A stretch of DNA of 64,000 nt from Iris pallida (GCA_029216955.1 JANAVB010002199.1:16119120-16183119); one strand, 5' to 3'. Shown: positions 1 to 12,939, counted from the first letter of the stretch. Notes: generated by a model from the sequence alone, not told the origin. Translations and numbers: made by a program.

Positions 1-1140
1 TAATTCCAACATGAACTTGGATATGCGGGTGCATTCTGTTGATGAAGTGCTCCCGAGGGTGAAGATGAGACGTCGTGTTGTCTTCGATGCACTTGAAGGT
101 GACTGTTACATCCAAAAGACGGAGTCGAGGGCTTCTGAGGCAGGCGGAAGGTGCCTGTTGCATCCAAAGATAAGGATGTTCGGGCCTCGTCTTCATTGTT
201 CCGGAAGAGCCGTAGATCGAAATGGCGGTGCTAGGTTCTCTCTTCCTTCAAAGTGGGTGCCGCCCACTTTGATTGTGTTGAAAGCTCCTTGTGCCATGAT
301 TTCGATCACGGTCTTCCTTGGTCTTTGGAGGCTCTTTCGAAGCCTCCCCTGGCCACAACTTTGCCGTGCTCTTCTCTTCCTTGGTTCCAGCCAGGGGGTT
401 AAATGCTTTGTGTAATCGAAGCACTTATCAGGTGACCCTGGCTGGAAGAGCAGCACATAACTGGGCTCTGCTCGGCCAGGTAAGCCTGGTTGGAAGAGTT
501 GCACATGACTGAGCTGCTGAAGGGATGCACATAACTGAGCTGGATGCACATAACTTAGCTGCTGAAGAGATGGTGGGATGCGCCTGGCTGGAGGCGCATG
601 GCATCTGCTGCGCCTAACTGACAGCGCATGGTGACTGTTGCGCCTATCGGAAGGCGCATGGTGGTTGCTGCGCCTATCTGGAGGCGCATGGTGGCCGCTG
701 CGCCTATCTGGAGGCGCATGGTGGCCACTAGCTGTAGATCTAGGATCTTTCTTTTGTAGAAATTCTCCTTTGTACAACCTTTTCTAGCCATGTAATAGAC
801 TTTTATATATAAATAAAAAGTCCTTCTTCGAATGGCTTATTTGATTTTGCTGTCTGAGTTCTGGCGCATATAGTGCCTGGCGCATGGGCTTTCTGGCTGT
901 GAAATTCCATGCTTCTACAGTCCTCGGCAGTATCACCATAATATGAGTCGCAGAGTAACTCCTCCTCAGTAAGGACACCTACAACGTTATCCTGTCAGGA
1001 CGGGACCAAGTACTGATTTTAGCAAACTAGCATATGAAACATGGAAATGAACATAGAGGAATAACTGGAAAATATGGCATCACATAATCTATCATGGCAA
1101 GGACACATATGTCATATAGACAGATGTATATATAATATTT
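1..1140. other. Retroelement-like DNA without a recognisable gene
   Basis: No convincing coding exon is visible. Around 780-850 a TATATATAAATA stretch is followed by an AATAAA motif, an arrangement common in the R region of plant LTRs. Between 430 and 560 the phrase GCACATAACTGAGCTGCTGAAG recurs in degenerate form, leading into the 30-bp tandem repeat listed separately. I infer a decayed LTR-retrotransposon end, but no paired LTR or primer-binding site is visible inside the window. Confidence 0.35.
580..729. repeat. Tandem repeat, five units of 30 bp
   Basis: Five units start at 580, 610, 640, 670 and 700, each exactly 30 bp. The core reads GCGCCTATCTGGAGGCGCAT followed by a variable tail. 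Each unit contains the inverted pair GCGCC / GGCGC and could form a small hairpin. The last two units are nearly identical and the first two the most diverged. The array is open in more than one frame only because a 30-bp period preserves frame. Confidence 0.9.
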
Positions 1141-1145
1141 AAAAC

Positions 1146-3199
1146 TGTAATGACCCGCTCCGCCCTAGCGGAACGCCGATTCAAACGGCAAATGCAACGA
1201 CTCAAACGAGCCGTCGACCCGAAGAGTTGGCATTGACCTGATGAAGAATCGATGCAAGGCTTACATTGGCCCGTCAAGATGAATCCAGACTTAGACTTTT
1301 AAAGGCGCGCTCGGAGTGTCGCTCGGCCGATGCGAACATTGCTAAGGTGGGTGGCTCCGATGAACCCGTCTTTGCTTAGCCTAGACACATAATAATACAG
1401 ACACTATCACTGAAATCGCTAGGCGATAACACCGTGCATGCTAATAAATGACCCAACGTACCTAGCTAAGGGATTAATCCCATCTTGTATGCTTGTATAG
1501 AATATGGAAAAGAACATGAAAAATACGAGAACTCTCGCACCGCGCTCTACGCTCGTGCTAAGGCACAAGCTTACGTTCAAGTCCCTTATGCGTTCAACAA
1601 AGAAACAATGAATGGTTTACAACAATGAAACGGGAAGACTATCAACATAGTCGTTCCGAGTAGAGTTTAGCAACATTGGAAGACTATGGGACCGATGGGT
1701 CGCCAAGGCGACTCCCGCACGGAAAGTTGTATAATGTATAAATGAAAGAATGAACGAATAAACGAGTGAATGAATGAATCAACGAATGGATGAATACGAA
1801 AATGAACCAATGAACGAATGGACAAGTAAGAGAAAGAAAAGAAAGAATGAATAAAAGATAAGAAGGAAAGAAATGGTTAGCGACAGGTGTGACGGGCACG
1901 TGCAACGGGACTCGCTATCCACGCTGTACGGACGCCAACCTGGTCGATAACGCATTGTGGCTAAGGGTTAGCCTATGACGATAAAATACGAAATGGTCGT
2001 AGACGGACCCGTGCACGAGTGATACGGATTCTGCGGCATGATCAAAAGGAGGATCGTGGCCGGCCTAGGCGGGATCAAGTCATGGCTTACGGGCTGCCTG
2101 GGTGCGGACTCGGCCACCCGGGGGACGTAAGTGCAAGATTATTTCAAGAGACTAACGGGGTGTGTGCCAGTCCTCACCCTACGCTAGTTGAGAAATACCA
2201 CGGCTTGGATGTGTCCAAAATGGCTTGTGATGCCAGCGACCGGTGCATATAGATTTAAGTGGGCTTTGCTAGTGGCAATCTACGTGCAAGTCCTTGCATT
2301 GAAATCAAAGTAGTCTAAGTTAACTGTACAAAGCACCTTCTGAATAGGCTTGAATATAACACACAAAATGATCAAGAGTTCTTCGAGCAAACGAGTTAGA
2401 AAACGTGCCTACGACGTGCTAGAACCCGAGACAAGGACACGCACTTGACATTGATTGCTTTCATGAATTACGTTAAGTTATTTCATATGAATTGTTGACT
2501 AACTTGGTTTACGTTGGACAGGAAAGGCCGTACGGTAAGTATGGGTAAGTCGTGCATGTATTTCCAAGCGACACTTGAATTTGGCAACACGGGATAGGTT
2601 ATGACATATGTCATGAAATTGATCCTAAGGCAAGATTAGAAAGACAATGAATGATAGAGATGCACAAAAGTGAATGGAACGTGTTTGGTAATGATAGCAT
2701 TGTGGGCGAGCTAGCCTCTCCACCAGTGCATAACAATGTACTGATAACCCCACAGTCTGCTTGCAGGATGTAGGAGACGCCGGCGGGTGCGGAGCTTCCA
2801 TCGAACGTGCTAAGGCACGGAGCCATCTCTGGAGCCTTGGAGCGTTGCAAGGAGCTGAAGCACCATATACATGACATAATGTATCGGAACATCGCCATGA
2901 ATCATTCCATGTTGTAAGCCTCTTGGCACGCCTTTTATGTTTCAGAGAGAGAGAGAGCTTGAGCGATTTGTAATATCGGCCTAGCGTCGCTTGTAAACTT
3001 CTTGAATATCAATAAAGAGTTGAATTCGCTTCAATTTGTGTTCATTTACTTTCTGCTGCAAATGGGGACACTCTGTGCGACTCTGTGACCTAGCTCAAAT
3101 CGGCCGTTTCTGGACTTAGCCTTGCACAGGCGCAACCTAGGCCCGTACGACATCACGCCTTAGCGAGGACGATCGCTCCTGCGGGAGCGGGGCGTGACA
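1146..3199 (+). repeat. 5' LTR of the LARD-like element
   Basis: 2054 bp, TG...CA. It carries a polyadenylation-type AATAAA at 3011-3016. A run of GAAT/GAAC-rich imperfect repeats lies at about 1740-1860 and a (GA)n tract near 2945. The matching right LTR is slightly longer, partly because a short GGATGCA unit is duplicated there (about 7930-7950). Confidence 0.93.
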
Positions 3200-3202
3200 G
3201 AT

Positions 3203-3214
3203 TGGTATCAGAGC
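3203..3214 (+). other. Primer-binding site (initiator-Met tRNA)
   Basis: TGGTATCAGAGC lies three bases after the left LTR. It is complementary to the 3' end of plant initiator methionine tRNA, the usual minus-strand primer of plant LTR retrotransposons. Confidence 0.92.
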
Positions 3215-6200
3215 ACGGCTTTACGTCCTTGGACTTCATTTCGATTTTCTCAGTTCTGAAAGCTCGGTTTTGAAACAAAAGAAGTGTACGCTCTCTCTCA
3301 TTGTGCCTTGGGATGTTCCATACAATAAGTCTAATATTTTCAAAACCTTGTACAAGTACTCGGTTGAACGGGATCGATAGGCGAAGGCCTTTGTGCCACC
3401 ACGACGGACTTAAGTCGAAAGAAAACTAAAATGCTAGAAGTTAGAAAACGCAAGGCGTGCTTGAATAACCTTACGCTGACAGCAAACGAGTACACGAGAC
3501 CAAAGTATAGTCCGAACGGGATGGTTATGCACGCAGCCTTTTGGCTAAGTTGTGCAGAGTATCGCGCACCTAGACCTTCTGGTGCAAACGAGTTGCGAGT
3601 GAGATCGATTATCGCTCGAACGAGAATAAATGAGCATGCGAACTCGAATATAGTCCGCACGGGATAGCTATCGACACGACCTTTTGGTTATGTTGTGCCG
3701 CGTGTCGCGCACCTCGACTTTTGGTACAATCGAGTTGCGAGCGATATCAAGTACCGCTCGGTCGGGAACGAAGCTACACTTAGAGTGTATATCGATAGGA
3801 ACGCTATCAAACTAACGCTTAGGCGTGCACGAAAGATTGGCTTGGATTTTGAGGATTAGTGCGAACGACTTAGTACGTCGAGGCGACGTGAGCGACTACG
3901 CTAGAGATTCGTCGAACGAATCTGAAGGATGTCTTAGCGCATGACACGAACGTGATTGAGGACTAGATCGTATAGCTTGAATTCGAGTGGTGTATGTGAT
4001 AGGTTCGGAGAAGAATAAGAATGAGTGTCGACGACTAGTCGAGTGGCTCGAACCCCTGAGTGGCGTATGGACGTCATAGAAATTGTTCGAGCGAGACTAA
4101 AGGATTTACGAATCGTACGAGTATGTCGGCAAGCGATACGATCGCACAAAGCCTTAGAACGTGTCACACTTAGTTGGTCGTGACTTCAAAAGTCCCAAAC
4201 GAGATGTCGCTGGACAACTTGTCAATGGGCAACGCGAGTTAGAAAATAGTTCGGAACGATGAATAAAAATGAATGGTCTTGATCGAGGAAACTTAGAGGA
4301 TCGCGCGTACGATTTTGGATTGATTCAAATGAATTGTGACTTGAGTTTGAACAATGATCTTGAAACTAGCTTGAGGAATAGCAGTTGAACTTGATCTTGA
4401 ATATTAAATGAAATTGTGGAATATTCAACTCGGACAACAGTATCAACGCACGACTCGAAATCGGTTGCAAAGGAAGATCGTCAGGTTACGCATATCGTCG
4501 ATGGTATTGAGGCGTATCAAAGATCGATATGCGATAACTCGGGGGTACTCTGACTCGACGAATGACGATCGTGCAAATATCATTGTTCCGTTGGATGCTA
4601 TACTTGGGATGTTAAAAATGTGTCGAGGAAAATATAGACTTGGCTCGAGGATTTTCTAGTTGAACACATGACGGTCAGACTGTCGAATTGATTTGGCTTG
4701 GATGAAAATGTGAATGCTTGAATTTGCTTCGTTGACAACCACAACGTTGTCATTCTTGTCTTATGCGAGCGCAACTCCAGCCTCGCACATGCGTCGCGTC
4801 GAATTATGACGATCACTCCGCGTGAGCGCTGATATGGTGATTCATACAGCGGAGTGATTGAACTTGGATGGCATGGCAATCTGATTGCTTCGACTTATGG
4901 TTTGACGCGAAGGTGGACTCGAGAATGAATTTGTGTGCTTGAAGAATTGAACTTGAGGATTGACTAGGTCCAATTCGCGTATCGAGAATGGGTTAGTCTA
5001 AAACTCAAACAAGAGTTACGCCCCGATGAGAATGATTATTCCGTGGGAGCGTTGCATGGTGATTCATGAACCGCCGTGGATAATCGGACTCGCGTGAGAT
5101 TGGGGCGCAATGTATTATCGAGCTGGATGACCTCGTGATCGAATACATGAATTGGTTAGAACTGGTGATTGAACGGAATTGAATATGTGTAACGTAAGTA
5201 TTGATGCGAATTAGGTGATCATGCTCAATGTTTAGAAATTTGAGTGAAACGAACTTGGGTAGAAACTCCCGTACAAGCGAGCAAATGGTTTGACCATAGG
5301 ATTTGGGGCGAGCGTCGTGCAACGACCTTGCGCGACGAGCTACGGACCTGACGTGTAACTATGACCTTGTGAGCTGACCTAGCGGATAGGCGGACGACCC
5401 TATGCCGAGTGATTGAACCTGTGCGATGGCATTTACAGTATCGTCTGGACGGACGATAGACTTGGGCAGCAATACTTAGAGTAGGATGGGAACTGTGAGT
5501 GTGCGTGAACGACGGTAAGATTGGTCCCAAACGAAGTGAATGATAGAAATGGATGATGCACAAGTAAAGTTGGGATAACAAATTGAATCATTGATTGGAA
5601 GACGTACTCGGTGATAGTGCGATACTTGATCTAGAATTGGACGGAAATTACTTAGACTTGGTCGACCCTGCTAAGAAGAAATCGTATCAATTTCGTTGAC
5701 AAGTGCACTTGAGAAGCGAATCGAATCATCTCGAGGACCGAGATAAACGATATGTGATACATACATGAGTTCGGTTTTAAATCGAAGTTAGCAAAATGAT
5801 CGGCAAATCGAAACTATCACGAGTAGCTTGTCCGACTTCGATAGTCGCTAAGCTTGGTTGAAATGTACGTATTCGGGGGACGCCTTGAATGCGTGCACGA
5901 TCCAAACTCAGCGATATGATGAACTCGAATGCAGCTGCAAGTGGGTGTTGAGATGCGCATGAACGAATGAGTGAGTTTGCCTCAGCTTTCGTCTCTCACA
6001 TTTGACGAACTACAACGCACCTCGTGCGACCGTTTCAGTCCTATGATACGTCGAAGTAGCAACCGAGTCGAAGAAATACTTGAATTGAATAAGTGCCATC
6101 AACTCTAAAATGAATGAAAAGTTACTCAATAAAATCGACCAAACGTATGCGACACGAAACTTGGAAAGGTACCGAGCATGGTTCGATGCCATCGAACGAT

Positions 6201-6312
6201 AGAGCCGTTCGATAGGATTGCCTAAGAAACACGACGACGCGAGTTAAGGAATGGGAGGATGACCTGCACTCAAGAAGTCTCGAGGACGAGACTTATTTTG
6301 AGTGGTGTATTA
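3215..6312 (+). other. Non-coding interior of the LARD-like element
   Basis: About 3.1 kb rich in CG dinucleotides, with many short phrases such as CGAACGAG and TCGAACGA. No retroviral protein motif is visible in any frame. A diverged direct duplication (period 143 bp) is listed separately. The polypurine tract expected just before 6313 is degenerate: only a short purine-rich GAGTGG is seen. Confidence 0.75.
3506..3750. repeat. Diverged 143-bp tandem duplication in the interior
   Basis: The segment starting TATAGTCCGAACGGGAT at 3506 recurs as TATAGTCCGCACGGGAT at 3649. Roughly 100 bp of similarity follows (CCTTTTGG, GTTGTGC, TCGCGCACCT, CGAGTTGCGAG in the same order). It is an old two-copy tandem duplication. 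Confidence 0.8.
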
Positions 6313-8374
6313 TGTAATGACCTGCTCCGCCCTAGCGGAACGCCGATTCAAACGGCAAATGCAACGACTCAAACGAGCCGTCGACCCGAAGAGTTGGCAT
6401 CGACCTGATGAAGAATCGATGCAAGGCTTACATTGGCCCGTCAAGATGAATCCAGACTTAGACTTTCAAAGGCGCGCTCGGAGTGTCGCTCGGCCGATGC
6501 GAACATTGCTAAGGTGGGTGGCTCCGATGAACACGTCTTTGCTTAGCCTAGACACATAATAATACAGACACTATCACTGAAATCGCTAGGCGATAACACC
6601 GTGCATGCTAATAAATAACCCAACGCACCTAGCTAAGGGATTAATCCTATCTTGTATGCTTGTATAGAATATGGAAAGGAACATAAAAAATACGATAACT
6701 CTCGTACCGCGCTCCATGCTCGTGCTAAGGCACAAGCTTACGTTCAAGTTCCTTATGCGTTCAACAATAAAACAATGAATGGTTTACAACAATGAAACGG
6801 GAAGACTATCAACATAGTCATTCCGAGTAGAGTTTAGCAACATCGAACGACTATGGGACCGATGGGTCGCCAAGGCGACTCCCGTACGGGAAGTTGCATA
6901 ATGTATAAATGAAAGAATGAACGAATAAACGAGTGAATGAATGAATCAACGATGGATGAATACGAAAATGAACCAATGAACGAATGGACAAGTGAAAGAA
7001 AGAAAAGAAAGAATGAATAAAAGATAAGAAGGAAAGAAATGGTTAGCGACAGGTGTGACGGGCACGTGCAACGGGGCTCGCTACCCGCGCTGCACGGACG
7101 CCAACCTGGTCGATAACGCATTGTGGCTAAGGGTTAGCATATGACGATAAAATACGAAATGGTCGTGGACGGACCCGTGCACGGGTGATACGGATTCCGC
7201 GGCATGATCAAAGGGAGGATCGTGGCCGGCCTAGGCGGGATCAAGTCATGGCTTACGGGCTGCCTGGGTGCGGACTCGGCCACCCGGAGGACGTAAGTGC
7301 AGGAGTATTTCAAGAGACTAACGGGGTGTGTGCCAGTCTTCACCCTACGCTAGTTGAGAAATACCACGGCTTGGATGTGTCCAAAATGGCTTGTGATGCC
7401 AGCGACCGGTGCATGTAGATTTAAGTGGACTTTGCTAGTGGCAATCCACGTGCAAGTCCTTGCATTGAAATCAAAGTAGTCTAAGTTAACTGTACAAAGC
7501 ACCTTCTGAATAGGCTTGAATATAACACATAAAATGATCAAGAGTTCTTCGAGCAAACGAGTTAGAAAACGTGCCTACGACGTGCTAGAACCCGAGACAA
7601 GGACACGCACTTGACATTGATTGCTTTCATGAATTACGTTAAGTTATTTCATATAAATTTTTGACTAACTTGGTTTACGTTGGACAGGGAAGGCCGGACG
7701 ATAAGTATGGGTAAGTCGTGCATGTATTTCCATGCGACACTTGAATTTGGCAACACGGGATAGGTTATGACATATGCCATAAAATTGATCCTAAGGCAAG
7801 ATTAGAAAGACAATGAATGATAGAGATGCACAAAAGTGAATGGAACGTATTTGGTAATGATAGCATTGTGGGCGAGCTAGCCTCCCCACCAGTGCATAAC
7901 AATGTACTGATAACCCCACAGTCTGCTTGCAGGATGCAGGATGCAGGAGACGCCGACGGGTGCGGAGCTTCCATCGAACGTGCTAAGGCGCGGAGCCATC
8001 TCTGGAGCCTTGGAGCGTTGCAAGGAGCTGAAGCACCATATACAAGACATAATGTATCGGAACATCGCCATGAATTATTCCATGTTGCAAGCCACTTGGC
8101 ACGCCTTTTATGTTTCAGAGAGAGAGAGAGAGCTTGAGCGATTTGTAATATCGGCCTAGCGCCGCTTGTAAACTTCTTGAATATCAATAAAGAGTTGAAT
8201 TCGCTTCAATTTGTGTTCATTTACTTTCTGCTGCAAATGGGGACACTCTGTGCGACTCTGTGGCCTAGCTCAAATCGGCCGTTTCTGGACTTAGCCTTGC
8301 ACGGGCGCAACCTAGGCCCGTGCGGCATCACGCCTTAGCGAGGGCGATCGCTCCTGCGGGAGCGGGGCGTGACA
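6313..8374 (+). repeat. 3' LTR of the LARD-like element
   Basis: 2062 bp, TG...CA, same order of features as the 5' LTR. AATAAA is at 8186-8191. It is followed by the target duplication AAAAC at 8375-8379. Confidence 0.93.
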
Positions 8375-8379
8375 AAAAC

Positions 8380-9663
8380 TGTAGCAGGTACGTGATCGTC
8401 AATAGGTGTACAATGTGCAGGGGCACATGTAAATGAAATATACATACGTATAAGTGTACAGCATATGTGTACATCCGTACAAAAATGCAGGATAAAGGCC
8501 TACGGCGCAGTAACATATAAAATGTAACTTTGCTCGGTACGATAAAGGGGGCATGATCACGTACTCTACTATCAGTTTCCCCATAACCCATATTCTAATT
8601 ATGTGAGAGATACATAAAGACTGTTCTAAGCATGGTAGTAATGGAAAGTACAACATGTGACATTTTAACTTGCTACCCCAAGGATCAGCATTTAACATGG
8701 TGGGTAAATCGCAGTTCATTATGTAACAGTATGTAAAGTTTGTAGAAAGTACTTGCCTCTAGCAAAGCAAAGCAAAGCAAGCTGCGATAAAAGTGCTATA
8801 GATGTCTGGTAACTCGTCACTGTAGAAATAAATATATAAACTTAGTCTTTATACTAAGCTAAAATACTAAGACACTAATTGGTGCAACACGACTTGTGAC
8901 TGGGCACCTAGCCAAAATGATGACTTTAGCATATGAGACCAATGTGGGGTGACACACAACTTTAACTAACTTTCTAGGATCTTTACACTAGTGAGGGGTG
9001 AGGTTCAATACGGCTAAAACTCAAAATAGCACAAAAAGTTGCAAGTCGTAATTATTCAATAAATAAATCAAATGAACATTGTGTTCCAACAATTTTTGAG
9101 ATAGACAAAAAAGCTTAATTTTACCTAAAATAAAGTACCAAAGTGATTCTTGTTATTTATATAAATTTATTATAATTTTTCTGGAATTTATTAACCAGTA
9201 CAAATATTTTATAAAAATCAGTTTTCCTAAGTACACAGAAAATGAGTTTTGGTTTCATATGCCAAACTTGTGGCAAAACTGTAAATTAAATACTATAAAA
9301 ATTATACTAAATTAGCTAAATTAACATAGTATCTAAATACTATTTTTTCAGAATTTTAACAGCAATTAAAGTATTTTTAGAAATTCAAAAACAATATTGC
9401 ACACAATTTGAAATTAAATAATTAATTATCTGCGTATTTTGTCCAAGTACATAGTTTGAACCAAAGTTCAAATACAGGACCCAAGGCCATGAATCAAGTC
9501 CAATATGACGTGTACAGGTCTTGAATGTGTGAAAACACATTTGAGCCCAAAAACCCATGCTAGGCTTGGACACCAAATGGTTGCAGTAATTTAAATATAC
9601 AAAAATACAAAGACATAAAAATACATGATAAATACTAATATTTTTATAAGGCAAAATTATACA
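8380..9663. other. AT-rich intergenic DNA
   Basis: No gene, RNA or clear transposon end is visible. A short (AAAGC)n-like tract lies at 8760-8780. The sequence becomes strongly AT-rich toward the microsatellite. Confidence 0.6.
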
Positions 9664-10480
<817 letters not shown>

Positions 10481-11933
10481 AAGAAACAAAAAAACAGCAA
10501 GGGGGGCTCGAACTCGGCCCTCTGGGTCGAGTTCCTTAGTCGGGTCGAGCTAGCCAGGGGGTCAACCCACGGCTTGTGTTAGGATTAGGTTTTAGTTAGT
10601 TTTATTTAGGTTTTAGGTATTTAATACATAAAAAATAATAATAATAATCCTGTGTCAGGACAGTTAGGGACACAAGAGTCTTGTGTCTACACTCAGCACG
10701 ACACGCACGAATTGATTCGGCCGTGTCCAAGCTTACCAATAGATAGTCCGTGTCCTGGCGAGTCATCCACGTGAATTCGAGACACAAAAACGACACAGAG
10801 ACAGCACTGACACGTACGTGTCCGAAGTCGGGTTGCTGTCGGGGTGGCGACTGGGCGGAGGAGACGTCGTGGCGGTGGCGCTCGGGTGGCGCTGGGTGCG
10901 GCTCGTCGCGACGAACACGTTGGTGGCGGTTGGGGGCTGTGAGCGTCGACGGAGAGGCTGGACAAGGCTCGTCGGAGTTAGGGTTTAGTGTTAGGGTTTG
11001 GGGCTGTCGGTGAGGCGGTTGTGGGCGGCTGGCTGATGTTTTAGGGTTAAGGTTAGGTCTGGGGAAGAAGGGGGGCTTTTATAAGGGGGTTGAGGCGGTC
11101 GGGGGGTCGTCGCGCTGGCCGGAAATGGCGGGGGCAGTCGGCCGGTCAGTCATCGGTCAGTCGGGGTAGGTAGATTAGGGTTTAGCAATAGGGCCCCTAG
11201 ACTTTAGGATATTACAGATAGGTCCCTAAAGTTACTGAATGCAAATTAGAATTTGTATTCCGCATTAAAAACAATTCATTTATTAGAAACTGATATTGTA
11301 ACAATTCTAATAATTACAAAACTATATTAAAACAATTCTAATTATTACAAAATGATATTAAAATATTTTAGAAAATTGCAAATTGATATTTTTGTATTTA
11401 AAACTCATTTAAAAATTCTAGAAAATTTTCTAAAAATCCTAATAATTATTTTAAGGCTAAATATGACATTAAAAATTAATTAACACTAATTAAATAAATT
11501 TTGAAAAACATGGGCTCACAAAAGCCCACAGCCCCCCAAACCCAAAAAAATCACTCTCATTTCTAAATTTCACTCTCTCTCTTCACAAATCCTAGCTTTC
11601 TTCTTCTTCTTCTATCCATCTTCTTCTTCTCCACCATTTCCATTCTCACATTTTCATCAAAACTCTAGTTTTTTTCCTCATCATCATCATCTTCTTCTTC
11701 TCCACCATTTCCATCATCACCATCTCCATCAAAACCCTAGTTTCCTTCTCTTTCCCAATTTCGATGGCACCCAAAAAAATAAATAAACCCTAAAATGTAT
11801 GGAAATAAAGGTTAAATATTTCTTTCCTCACAAAGAATGCATGAAAATAAATCCTAAAATGCATATTTCACTCTATTATCAAGATTGAAATAAATCCTAA
11901 CATGTTTTTTTTTCATTCGGGAATGTCGACTTT
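10481..11933. other. Intergenic DNA with a GC-rich block and a leader-like CT-rich stretch
   Basis: 10780-11160 is strongly GC-rich, with CGG/TGG-rich sequence and scattered TTAGGG-like words, but has no recognisable protein. 11220-11480 is AT-rich. 11560-11770 is rich in TTC/CTT and contains AAACCCTAG, resembling a plant 5' leader, and is followed by an ATG with only a nine-codon frame (ATG at 11764). It may be a captured or decayed gene start. Confidence 0.45.
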
Positions 11934-12310
11934 AGGACTGCCAAAAATTGTGGCAGTCCTGAAAGGAACTTGCTGTACAGCAAGTATCTTTCAGGACTGC
12001 CTCAATTTCTGGCAGTCCTCAATATGTCTAGGACTGCCAGAAATTGTGGCAGTCCTGTTGTAGAACATGTCCCTTTCAGGACTGCCACAATTTCTTGCAG
12101 TCCTCATTACTTTTAGGACTGCCAGCAATTGTGGCAGTCCTGTTGTACATCGAGTCTATTTCAAGACTGCCACAATTTCTAACAGTCCTCATTACTTCTT
12201 GGATTGCCAGCAATTGTGGCAGTCCTGTTGTACATGAGTCTATTTTAAGACTGCCACAATTTCTGGCAGTCCTTAATACTTCTAGGACTGTCAGAAATTG
12301 TGGCAGTCCT
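11934..12310. repeat. Array of nine regularly spaced 27-bp palindromes
   Basis: Units begin at 11934, 11993, 12030, 12078, 12115, 12163, 12200, 12247 and 12284, each exactly 27 bp. The plan is a 10-nt arm AGGACTGCCA, a 7-nt centre, and the arm TGGCAGTCCT. Odd units have centres like GAAATTG or GCAATTG; even units have the reverse complement, CAATTTC. Neighbouring units are therefore inverted relative to each other. Spacers alternate between 10 nt (CATTACTTCT type) and 20-21 nt (GTTGTACATGAGTCTATTTT type), so an inverted dimer repeats every 84-85 bp. The first spacer is 32 nt and is itself nearly palindromic (GAAAG...CTTTC around CTTGCTGTACAGCAAG). Arms mutate in places (units 4, 6, 7). It lies about 630 bp upstream of the DP start codon. 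Function is unknown. Confidence 0.95.
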
Positions 12311-12939
12311 GATATGAACCCAATTATTCTACAACTAGGATTTCTTCCATAGTTTTCTTCTACAACTAGGATTTCATGCATAATTCTTCTATTAATAAAG
12401 AAAAATTGGTTAATAGACTGATAGATTAATAGATTTGATAGATTTGATAACCCAATTTCTTCTACAATTAGGGTTTCATTCATAATGCCCAAACAACAAG
12501 AAGAAAAATAAAGTAGGGTTTGGAGAAAGAGATCTGAGAAATTAGAAGAGAACAAAAAATCAAAATAAACTAGGTTTGCAAAAATTGATGTTCTTGTTTT
12601 TTTTTTCTTCTTGTTCTTGTTCTTCTTGTTCTTGGGAGGAATGGAGAATGAGGAAGAAAACAAAAATTATAAGACTTATCTTTTATACCTACCACTTGGA
12701 TAGCCCTGAGTAATTTTTTCAATGGCAAACTTGTAAATAATGAAAAATTAACACTTGGACAGCTCCGATCAAAATATGCTGTGCCCTTATAATTTACCTT
12801 TTAGAAATCACCATTGGAGATGGTCTTAGTACTTCGTTTCCTCCCACTCTCAACTTCCCACTTACCCAACAAATATTATTCCCTCCCCTTTTCTCTAGGG
12901 TTAGTTAGTTCTACTTCTCACTTTCCTACTCAGCGACAG
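12311..12939 (+). promoter_or_regulatory. Upstream and probable 5' leader region of the DP gene
   Basis: There is no coding exon here. The last 100 bases before the DP start are CT-rich (CTCCCACTCTCAACTTCCCA), as plant leaders often are. I cannot place a TATA box with confidence. In-frame ATGs occur upstream of 12940 (for example at 12820), so the leader limit is not certain. Confidence 0.4.

Larger units (their letters stand above)
1146..8374 (+). mobile_element. Complete non-autonomous LTR retrotransposon (LARD-like)
   Basis: Two direct repeats of about 2.06 kb (1146-3199 and 6313-8374) start with TG and end with CA. They are flanked by a perfect 5-bp target duplication, AAAAC (1141-1145 and 8375-8379). 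A primer-binding site follows the left LTR, which sets the + orientation. The 3.1-kb interior has no reading frame resembling gag, protease, reverse transcriptase or integrase, and its longest open frames are about 120 codons or less. The element must therefore have moved with proteins from another copy. LTR ends of the type TGTAATGACCCGCTCC / GGGGCGTGACA remind me of plant Gypsy-type elements, but without pol the superfamily is inference. The two LTRs differ at many scattered sites, by eye a few percent, so this insertion is older than the one at 35970-44274. Confidence 0.93.

Noticed and set aside
7185..7418. Small gene repeated at 2019-2252 and 7185-7418
   Set aside because: Both lie at the same place in the two LTRs of one retrotransposon and have no domain.
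10900..11060. Interstitial telomere repeat (TTAGGG/TTTAGGG words)
   Set aside because: Only scattered single TTAGGG-like words in GC-rich DNA; no tandem array.
11934..12310. CRISPR array
   Set aside because: The repeats are short, palindromic and regular, but the spacers are themselves repeated in two classes, adjacent repeats alternate in orientation, there are no cas genes, and the DNA is plant nuclear.
12076..12663. 195-codon minus-strand frame
   Set aside because: Its repeated GLPQ/CGS peptides come from the palindrome array and its start from a Lys/Asn-rich T tract; no domain.
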